Assembly: GCA_030592825.1 (NCBI GenBank)
Contig: JAUVIG010000280.1
Span: 1-5,376 of the forward strand
Source: Chlorobiota bacterium
Lineage (GTDB): Bacteria; Bacteroidota; Bacteroidia; Bacteroidales; JAADGE01
Length of the DNA stretch: 5,376 nt
Direction of reading: 5' to 3'
Within the stretch, counting starts at the first letter, position 1; every line of letters starts with the position of its first letter. The notes beneath the pieces are model-generated. The model was not told where the DNA came from. It ran no database searches and saw nothing but the letters and a program-made list of their open reading frames with translations. The position numbers were made by a program, and so were the translations under genes. Positions 1 through 5,376 of the stretch are shown piece by piece.

Positions 1-3000
1 CTTTGATATTAAAATTATATTTCCCTTCTGAGATTATATATGTTCCGAACATATTAAAATCACCTTCGGGGTTTAATGTGAGATTTAAACTTCCTTCACC
101 TTTTGTAGTAATATCTCCCGTGCTTGCATCTTGAATTATTTGTATTGTTGCATCAGGAGTTATATCAAGTTTAATATTCATGCTAAAGCCTCCAAGCTCA
201 ACGGCATATTGATCTTGAATTGTTATTTTTTCTTTAACTGTAGTATCTGTTACAAATTTAATAAACTTGTTTTCTTCTTCAAAAGTTTCGTTTGATGAAA
301 CAGGAATAAAAATTTCTGTATTTTTGTTTGTAGTAATATCTGCAACTAATTTTAAGTCTTCCAAAGGTCCTGAAATACGAATGTTCCCGGTTCCAAAAGC
401 TTTTCCGTAGAAAAAAGATGAATCTGTCGGTATAATATCCGACAGCATAAAATTATCTGCATCAAGATCAATTTCCAATATAAAATTTGAAAAGTTATTA
501 TGACGAATATTTCCTTTTAACAGAGCCGAACCAAATTTACCGGATAACAATTTGGTTTCACTAAATGTTATTATTTCATTATCGAAGTGAATATCCATTT
601 CTTGAATATTATTCGTTGTATTCAAAGATTTAATATATGCCGTAGTTTGTTTTAATTTTAAATCTCCTGTTAAAGAAGGTTCTTTTATGTAACCGTTAAT
701 AAAAATTTTTCCTGTTACAAAAGCTGTTCTGTTAAAACTTACGTAATCTTCATAATAATGTTCCAGTGTTTTTAAAGTCATACTTCTTATATCTGCAGTA
801 AAACTGATACTGTCTTTTTCCGGCCAATAATCTCCATATATAGTATCATTCATGAATTGCCTCTTTTCACCTTTTAAATTATATGCATTTATATGGATTT
901 TATTGCCAATATTATCCCAATGACTTGTAATGTATAAATTCCCGAAATCAATATCATTAATTTTGAGATCTGCTATCGAATCTCTTGTAAAAATTAAAGG
1001 CGTTTCATAAAGATGTGCTAATGTAGCACTACCTGACAGTTTACCGTATAACTTCAACTTTTCGGGAGTAATCGGTGAAAGGTTTTCTAAGCTGAAGTTT
1101 TTGAATTCGGTATATAAGATATCTCCGGGATAATTTGAAATGTTACCGTCTATATAAATCTCCTCAACTTTATTTTTAAATATCAGATCTGATATATTGA
1201 TATGGGTTGAGTCTATTGTTATTATTGACTTTGAAAAAAACCACGGAATATCATTTATAATAATTTCTGAATTGGAGAAACTGCATTGATAAGATGTTTT
1301 ATTATTATTTTTCTTAAGATTTATTAATCCCGATATATCTGCTGCATAATTTGCAGAATCTTTAAAATTATCCCAAATCAGATTAAAGTTAACAGTGTCA
1401 TTCTGAAAGTCTCCTTCCAAGTTAATATTCTCAAACAGGAATGATTCATTTGGAATTAATGACGAACCGCCTGTTCCGGCAAATAGTTTTCGATTTTTCG
1501 TATAAGCTATTATGTAAAAATCATTAACTGTAACATTTTTATAATTAAAAATTAATGCATTTAGAGACAAGTATAAATTATGTTTTTGGGGGTGATAATA
1601 TCCGTATATTTTTGTGTCTTTTGCAATTTCTACTTCCGGTAAAAACAAAGATGTAATAATTTTCGGATTTTTTAGATTTACCTCAAAATCAACATACCCT
1701 GTTTGTGTTGTGTCAATTTCGTCAGCAGTTTCGTTTTCTTCAGCTTTAAAAATATTTGTTACCAAACTTTTCAATGAAGCAAAGGTTTTTGATGTTTTTC
1801 CTTTACTGATTATTTGCATATCTCCGATATCTGAATCCAGTGTAATTTTTTTTGTTTCTTCTTGGTTTACCTTCAAGGTATAACCGCGAAGGATTAATTC
1901 ATTTACTGAAATTGAAACACTGTCTTTAGTATAATTTAGAGGCTCTGTTAATTTTATTACCCCCGTAAAATCATCAATATTCAATCCGTTAAAAAAAGCT
2001 TGCATTTTTAATGAAATTGTTGAGCGATTATCTGCACTGTCTAAATTTAAGCGTTTCAGATCAGCTCTGTCAATATCAACCGTGATATTAAATTCAGGCA
2101 TTCCGGGAATAAATTCTATGTTTCCTATTATTTCCGCTTTAATTTCTTTTTGATCAATTTTGACAGACAGGCTGTCAACTTTTTTGTCGAAAAGTTCTGC
2201 ATAAAGATCTATATCTCTATAAGTGTAATTTTTATACGTGAATTCATCAACTTTGCCAAACGTTTTTATCTTGATCTTTTTGCTTTTTGAATATGAAAAA
2301 TCAATATTTTGATTAAAAGTTAATTTTCCTAAGTCATAATTTTCAAAAGTTTTGGCAATATCTAATTCTTTACCGGATAATTCCCCTTCAATATTTATTC
2401 CTGATAATGAATCATTTTTTGCCAAAGCATTTATATTTATTGTTCCGAAGTTTCCGGATATTTCACCTTTAGAAATAAATCGAGAAAACTTTCCTTTTGT
2501 TTTACCGGAATAATTAATTGTTTCGATTTTATGAAATTCTTCCGGAATACCGGCCAGTAATTCATCTTTGCCGGGAATTTTTAATGCCTTTATTTTTTTT
2601 ACATCAGTAGAAAACTTAATAATAGAAATATTAAAATAAGGGTCTTTAAATGCAGGAAGATCTTTAACCTTTGCATCCATTTTTAAATTGAACAATTCTT
2701 CATAATTCAATTCCAAGTTTTTAACACTGAAATTATTGGGAGATCCTCTGATATGTGCCGAAATATATAATTTCTCAGTGTAATCAGCTGTATCAGTAAT
2801 AAAAAACTTTACATCCTTATATGAAATATAGCTGGATTTGTTAATTAAAATATCTACATCTGCTTCTGTTAAAAAATTATCAAACTTATAACCCTTCGGA
2901 TAATTGATGTTAAGGCTGTCAAAATTTAATTGAGAATTATTTGTTTTAACAAACAGTTTTTTCAACCTTATATGCTCAGGATTAATATTTATTTTTTGAG

Positions 3001-3664
3001 ATTGAAAATTATTTATTGTAAAGCCGCTTTTATCTTTAAAAGAGAGTTTTTCAATTTGAGCTGTTATATCATCATTATTAATTATAAGATCATTAACCTT
3101 TAAAGAAAAGCTGTCCAGCTTCATGTTCTTATAATTAAAACCTTTTACAATTACTGTATCAATTTTTCTGTATAAAAAACAGGAATTATTTATTACTGTG
3201 GTTTTTGAGCTGATTTTAAAATTTTGAGAAGTATCCGTTTCTTTATCTGATTTAAGAGCATCAAGGATATACTGCAAATTTAAAGTATCAATATTCGTTT
3301 CATATAAATTAAGAAACAGATCATCAATTATTATTTCTTTTAAAGAAATATCCTCAAAATTTATTTGTAAACCGGCAGGGATAACAGATAATTCTTTTAC
3401 CGACAGTAAAGTATCATTTTGTTGGTCTTGAATATTTATCCCTTTAAAAACAAATCCTCTGAATAAGCTGATTTTTACATTATCAATATTAATGTCTGTA
3501 TTTAATTTTGCGGATAATTCCCTTATAATAAATTGGGTGATTTTTGTTTGAATATAACTTGTTTGCAATAAAAGCATCAATGAACTTAACAAAAAAACAA
3601 TTAATAAAATACCGTAAAGGGTTATCTTTCTAATCTTTTCTATATGGAATACTTGCTTTTGCAT
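1..3664 (-). CDS. tamB: TamB-family (DUF490/AsmA-like) translocation and assembly module protein, C-terminus cut by window edge
   Basis: My reading of the minus strand from the ATG at 3664-3662 gives 1221 codons with no stop up to the window edge, so the gene is partial. Residues 1-13 are short and basic. About 14-33 form one hydrophobic signal-anchor helix (ITLYGILLIVFLLSSLMLLL). The stretch just after it (TKITQFIIRELSAKLNTDINIDNVKISLF, here split as TKITQFIIRELSAKL and NTDINIDNVKISLF) is the usual AsmA/TamB start. The rest is long, repetitive and beta-rich, as expected for a lipid-conducting beta-taco. From about residue 880 it resembles the conserved C-terminal half: DFGNLYITSHWDN, YGDYWPEKDS, GYIKEPSLTGDLKL (about 970-980) and YGKAFGTGNIRISGP (about 1085-1100). 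The last visible residues, GTYIISEGKYNFNIK, normally precede the final DUF490 beta segment, so perhaps 200-350 residues are missing. TamB proteins are anchored in the inner membrane, span the periplasm and help outer-membrane assembly or phospholipid transport; in Bacteroidota the outer-membrane partner is often TamL, not seen here. No Shine-Dalgarno precedes the start. Family assignment is firm; the exact role is inferred. Confidence 0.9.
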   Translation of the reverse strand, partial: MQKQVFHIEKIRKITLYGILLIVFLLSSLMLLLQTSYIQTKITQFIIRELSAKLNTDINIDNVKISLFRGFVFKGINIQDQQNDTLLSVKELSVIPAGLQINFEDISLKEIIIDDLFLNLYETNIDTLNLQYILDALKSDKETDTSQNFKISSKTTVINNSCFLYRKIDTVIVKGFNYKNMKLDSFSLKVNDLIINNDDITAQIEKLSFKDKSGFTINNFQSQKININPEHIRLKKLFVKTNNSQLNFDSLNINYPKGYKFDNFLTEADVDILINKSSYISYKDVKFFITDTADYTEKLYISAHIRGSPNNFSVKNLELNYEELFNLKMDAKVKDLPAFKDPYFNISIIKFSTDVKKIKALKIPGKDELLAGIPEEFHKIETINYSGKTKGKFSRFISKGEISGNFGTININALAKNDSLSGINIEGELSGKELDIAKTFENYDLGKLTFNQNIDFSYSKSKKIKIKTFGKVDEFTYKNYTYRDIDLYAELFDKKVDSLSVKIDQKEIKAEIIGNIEFIPGMPEFNITVDIDRADLKRLNLDSADNRSTISLKMQAFFNGLNIDDFTGVIKLTEPLNYTKDSVSISVNELILRGYTLKVNQEETKKITLDSDIGDMQIISKGKTSKTFASLKSLVTNIFKAEENETADEIDTTQTGYVDFEVNLKNPKIITSLFLPEVEIAKDTKIYGYYHPQKHNLYLSLNALIFNYKNVTVNDFYIIAYTKNRKLFAGTGGSSLIPNESFLFENINLEGDFQNDTVNFNLIWDNFKDSANYAADISGLINLKKNNNKTSYQCSFSNSEIIINDIPWFFSKSIITIDSTHINISDLIFKNKVEEIYIDGNISNYPGDILYTEFKNFSLENLSPITPEKLKLYGKLSGSATLAHLYETPLIFTRDSIADLKINDIDFGNLYITSHWDNIGNKIHINAYNLKGEKRQFMNDTIYGDYWPEKDSISFTADIRSMTLKTLEHYYEDYVSFNRTAFVTGKIFINGYIKEPSLTGDLKLKQTTAYIKSLNTTNNIQEMDIHFDNEIITFSETKLLSGKFGSALLKGNIRHNNFSNFILEIDLDADNFMLSDIIPTDSSFFYGKAFGTGNIRISGPLEDLKLVADITTNKNTEIFIPVSSNETFEEENKFIKFVTDTTVKEKITIQDQYAVELGGFSMNIKLDITPDATIQIIQDASTGDITTKGEGSLNLTLNPEGDFNMFGTYIISEGKYNFNIK

Positions 3665-3764
3665 ATTTCTGCAAAATAATTATTTTTATCTGATTAAAAC
3701 GTAATTTAGATTACTTTTATTTGCAACTTTGTGCTATTACTTAAAATTCAAACAAAAATATCAT
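3665..3764. promoter_or_regulatory. Divergent tamB/tsaD intergenic region with presumed promoters for both genes
   Basis: This 100-bp, very AT-rich spacer must hold the start signals of both divergent genes unless transcription enters from elsewhere. Neither start has a Shine-Dalgarno sequence; the A-rich stretch before tsaD (AACAAAAATATC) is the kind of leader common in Bacteroidota. Compared with the Bacteroidota sigma consensus TAnnTTTG (-7 element), the best plus-strand match is CAACTTTG at 3724-3731, one mismatch, which would give a leader of roughly 27 nt for tsaD. On the minus strand, TTATTTTG at 3679-3672 also has one mismatch but lies almost on the tamB start. No convincing -33 TTG partner was found for either, so exact promoter positions are not established. 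Confidence 0.35.
3697..3718. repeat. Imperfect inverted repeat in the divergent spacer
   Basis: GTAAT (3701-3705) and ATTAC (3710-3714) are perfect inverted arms around TTAG. After one mismatched pair (C3700/T3715) the symmetry continues for three more A/T pairs, giving 8 of 9 paired positions. It lies just upstream of the candidate tsaD -7 element, where a regulator could bind. A short A/T-only palindrome is easily produced by chance in DNA of this composition, so function is speculative. Confidence 0.3.
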
Positions 3765-4784
3765 ATGATTACAATTTTAGCAATTGAAACCTCTTGTGAT
3801 GATACATCTGCTGCAATTGTACAAGATGACCTGTTGTTATCGAATATTACTGCAAATCAAAAAATTCATAAAAAATACGGTGGTGTTGTTCCTGAATTAG
3901 CATCAAGAGCACATCAAGCGAATATTGTTCCGGTTGTAGATACAGCTTTAAAAGAAGCCGGAGTAAAAATTTCAGATATTAGTGCAATTGCTTTTACAAG
4001 AGGTCCCGGTCTTTTAGGTTCTTTGCTTGTAGGAGTTTCATTTGCCAAGGGTTTTGCTCTTGCAAATAATATACCTTTAATTAATATAAACCACCTCCAC
4101 GGACATATTTCAGCACTGTTTATTAAAGAAAAAGGAAAAGCTCATAAAGACCCTAAATTCCCGTTTTTAACTTTGTTAGTATCCGGCGGACATACTCAAA
4201 TTGTTCTTGTAAAAAGTTTTTTTAAAAGAGAAATAATCGGAGAAACAATTGATGATGCTGCCGGTGAAGCTTTTGACAAAAGTGCAAAAATTATGGGATT
4301 ACCTTATCCCGGCGGGCCCTTGATTGATAAATATGCAAAACTCGGAAACCCTTATGCTTTTTCTTTTTCAAAGCCTAAGACAGGAAAATTAGATTTTAGT
4401 TTCAGCGGATTAAAAACAGCCATTTTATATTTTATCAGAGATGAAGCAACAAAAAATCCTGATTTTGTTAAAGAAAACTTATATGATTTGTGTGCTTCCG
4501 TTCAATATACCATAATTGATATTTTATTAGATAAATTAAAAAATGCCGTACAAAAAACCGGGATTAATGAAATTGCAATTGCAGGCGGAGTTTCGGCAAA
4601 TTCCGGACTTCGTGAAACTTTGGCAAAAGAAACTGAACAAAACAATTGGGAATTGCATATCCCCGAATTTAAATATACAACAGATAATGCCGCTATGATT
4701 GCTGTTACAGCATACCATAAATACTTAAAAGGAGAATTTACAAGTCAAGATATTACGGCAAATGCAAGATTGAAGGAGGATTGA
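3765..4784 (+). CDS. tsaD: tRNA N6-adenosine threonylcarbamoyltransferase, TsaD (Kae1/YgjD/Gcp family)
   Basis: This 339-residue protein is the catalytic subunit that transfers threonylcarbamoyl from TC-AMP to A37 of ANN-decoding tRNAs, making t6A in the cytoplasm with TsaB and TsaE. Full-length ASKHA-fold landmarks are present in order: ILAIETSCDDTSAA (4-17), GGVVPELASRAH (39-50), RGPGLLGSLLVG (79-90), the metal-binding pair His110 and His114 in NHLHGHISALF, VSGGHT (139-144), DDAAGEAFDK (163-172), PYPGGP (180-185), FSFSGLKTA (211-219), AGGVSANSGLR (273-283) and TDNAAMIA (306-313), whose Asp307 is the expected third metal ligand. Length is normal and no key residue is missing. The ATG at 3765 is chosen because it places the conserved ETSCDD motif at residues 8-13; an in-frame TTG at 3729 would add 12 residues (MCYYLKFKQKYH) not typical of the family. 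It is divergent from tamB and convergent with the YceI gene, so it is probably transcribed alone. TsaB and TsaE genes are not in the window. Confidence 0.97.
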   Translation: MITILAIETSCDDTSAAIVQDDLLLSNITANQKIHKKYGGVVPELASRAHQANIVPVVDTALKEAGVKISDISAIAFTRGPGLLGSLLVGVSFAKGFALANNIPLININHLHGHISALFIKEKGKAHKDPKFPFLTLLVSGGHTQIVLVKSFFKREIIGETIDDAAGEAFDKSAKIMGLPYPGGPLIDKYAKLGNPYAFSFSKPKTGKLDFSFSGLKTAILYFIRDEATKNPDFVKENLYDLCASVQYTIIDILLDKLKNAVQKTGINEIAIAGGVSANSGLRETLAKETEQNNWELHIPEFKYTTDNAAMIAVTAYHKYLKGEFTSQDITANARLKED

Positions 4785-4807
4785 AAATATTCATTTTATA
4801 TTTTCAA
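4781..4807. terminator. Candidate bidirectional terminator: 10-bp perfect inverted repeat between convergent genes
   Basis: TTGAAAATAT (4781-4790) and ATATTTTCAA (4798-4807) are perfectly complementary arms around a 7-nt loop (TCATTTT). The left arm contains the tsaD stop TGA (4782-4784); the right arm encodes the last residues of the YceI protein (LKI) and part of its TAA stop (4798-4796). The position between two convergent genes suits a shared terminator. The stem has only one G-C pair and no clear U-tract follows on either side, so it is much weaker than a standard intrinsic terminator. Confidence 0.4.
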
Positions 4808-5329
4808 AATACACATTATATTTATATTAACTTTTTCACTAACAGTTATTATACTTACGTTTTCGCCGACTTGAAAATCAAATCTGCTGACAGCAAAATT
4901 TCCTTTCAATATAATTTGTTTTTTAGATGAAGCAACAGTAAAAGGTATTGACACTTCTTCAGTTGTTTCTTTAATGGTTAGATCGCCTGTTGCAATGTAT
5001 CCTTTATTCGTTTTTTCAAAACCTGTTGATTTGAACGTTATTAGGGGATATTTTTCAGCATTTAAATATTCTTTTCCTAACAGCGTCGTATCTCTCCTTA
5101 CAAAATTAGTATTAATGGTGGAAATATCAATGGTAATATTTATGTTTGAAGAATCTAAATTGTTTTTGTTAAAAAATATTTCTCCCTGAAACCCTTTAAT
5201 TTTACCTTCAATAACTTGACTTAGCATATGTTTTGCTTCAAACAAAACAAAAGAATTTTTAGTATCAATTTCTTGCGTAAATGATACAAAATATAATAGT
5301 ATTAATGTTATAGAAAATATTATTCTCAC
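4796..5329 (-). CDS. Exported YceI-family (lipid-binding lipocalin-like) protein
   Basis: This 177-residue product begins with a likely Sec signal peptide: Arg2, a hydrophobic core at about 3-16 (IIFSITLILLYFVS), and probable cleavage before Gln19 (SFT/QE), so the mature protein should be periplasmic or secreted. The rest fits the YceI domain: a start like FEAKHMLSQVIEGKIKGFQG (30-49), ITIDISTINTN (65-75), RRDTTLLGKEYLNAEKYP (78-95), ITFKSTGF (97-104), GYIATGDLTIK (110-120), VSIPF (126-130) and the closing beta hairpin FAVSRFDFQVGE (145-156). Structurally known family members form a lipocalin-like barrel that binds long polyisoprenoid or amphiphilic molecules; the ligand here cannot be deduced. 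Where many relatives have a Gly-Val-Thr turn after DLTIK, this protein has ETT (121-123). The start is GTG (5329-5327); an in-frame TGA at 5335-5333 rules out a longer form, and the next in-frame ATG (Met35) would delete the signal peptide. No Shine-Dalgarno is visible. Its stop is 11 bp from the tsaD stop. Confidence 0.9.
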   Translation of the reverse strand: MRIIFSITLILLYFVSFTQEIDTKNSFVLFEAKHMLSQVIEGKIKGFQGEIFFNKNNLDSSNINITIDISTINTNFVRRDTTLLGKEYLNAEKYPLITFKSTGFEKTNKGYIATGDLTIKETTEEVSIPFTVASSKKQIILKGNFAVSRFDFQVGENVSIITVSEKVNINIMCILKI

Positions 5330-5376
5330 AATTCATTCAAATTAAAATATATATAAATATATAACATATTTCTCAA
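5330..5376 (-). promoter_or_regulatory. AT-rich upstream region of the YceI-family gene
   Basis: This 47-bp region up to the window end is almost pure A/T with alternating TA tracts (about 5346-5363). It probably carries the promoter and leader of the YceI gene. On the minus strand TTAATTTG (5345-5338) differs from the Bacteroidota -7 consensus TAnnTTTG at one position, but it lies only about 9 nt from the GTG start and has no well-spaced -33 TTG partner. The promoter could also lie beyond the window. Confidence 0.25.

Noticed and set aside
1614..1883. 89-residue plus-strand open frame
   Set aside because: It lies wholly inside the uninterrupted minus-strand tamB frame, resembles no family I recognise, and its Ser/Phe/Val-rich composition is what antisense of this A-rich coding sequence gives.
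3729..3764. Upstream in-frame TTG start for tsaD adding 12 residues
   Set aside because: The added residues are not typical of TsaD, whose N-terminus normally starts a few residues before the AIETSCDD motif, and the ATG at 3765 fits the family length.
4536..4718. 60-residue minus-strand open frame
   Set aside because: It is antisense to the conserved C-terminal motifs of tsaD and has no recognisable domain.
4773..4783. Strong Shine-Dalgarno-like AAGGAGG at the end of tsaD followed by TTG
   Set aside because: It encodes the last tsaD codons, the spacing to the TTG is one base, and the frame that follows is about 49 codons antisense to the YceI gene with no recognisable product.
4974..5189. 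71-residue plus-strand open frame
   Set aside because: It is antisense to the conserved core of the YceI-family gene and looks like a composition artefact.
5265..5336. 23-codon minus-strand frame from the ATG at 5336
   Set aside because: It overlaps the signal-peptide coding region of the YceI gene out of frame and gives no recognisable peptide; noted only as a possible influence on translation.

Overview
The window looks like chromosomal DNA from an AT-rich member of the Bacteroidota. The evidence is the strong A/T bias in codons and spacers, the lack of Shine-Dalgarno sequences before the gene starts, and a very long Bacteroidota-style TamB protein. The divergent tamB/tsaD arrangement is, from memory, also common in that phylum. 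Genus cannot be assigned.

There are three protein-coding genes and very little spacer. From 3664 leftward to the window edge, on the minus strand, runs one uninterrupted reading frame of 1221 codons. It is the N-terminal and central part of a TamB (DUF490/AsmA-like) envelope protein, and its C-terminal end lies outside the window. This frame has its start inside the window but no stop. A 100-bp spacer (3665-3764) separates it from the divergent plus-strand gene tsaD (3765-4784), the catalytic subunit of the tRNA t6A37 modification machinery. Eleven bases further on, and convergent with tsaD, is a minus-strand gene for a small exported YceI-family protein (4796-5329). An AT-rich upstream region follows to the window end.

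Two of the three products belong to the cell envelope: TamB probably spans the periplasm in outer-membrane biogenesis or lipid transport, and the YceI protein is exported and probably binds a lipid-like ligand. TsaD is a cytoplasmic housekeeping enzyme. Nothing shows that the three share a pathway, and their alternating orientations mean they are not one operon.

I found no RNA genes, mobile elements, CRISPR arrays, toxin or defence modules, and no convincing previously undescribed system. The points most worth a second look are a perfect 10-bp inverted repeat built from the 3' ends of tsaD and the YceI gene, and a small inverted repeat in the tamB-tsaD divergent spacer.
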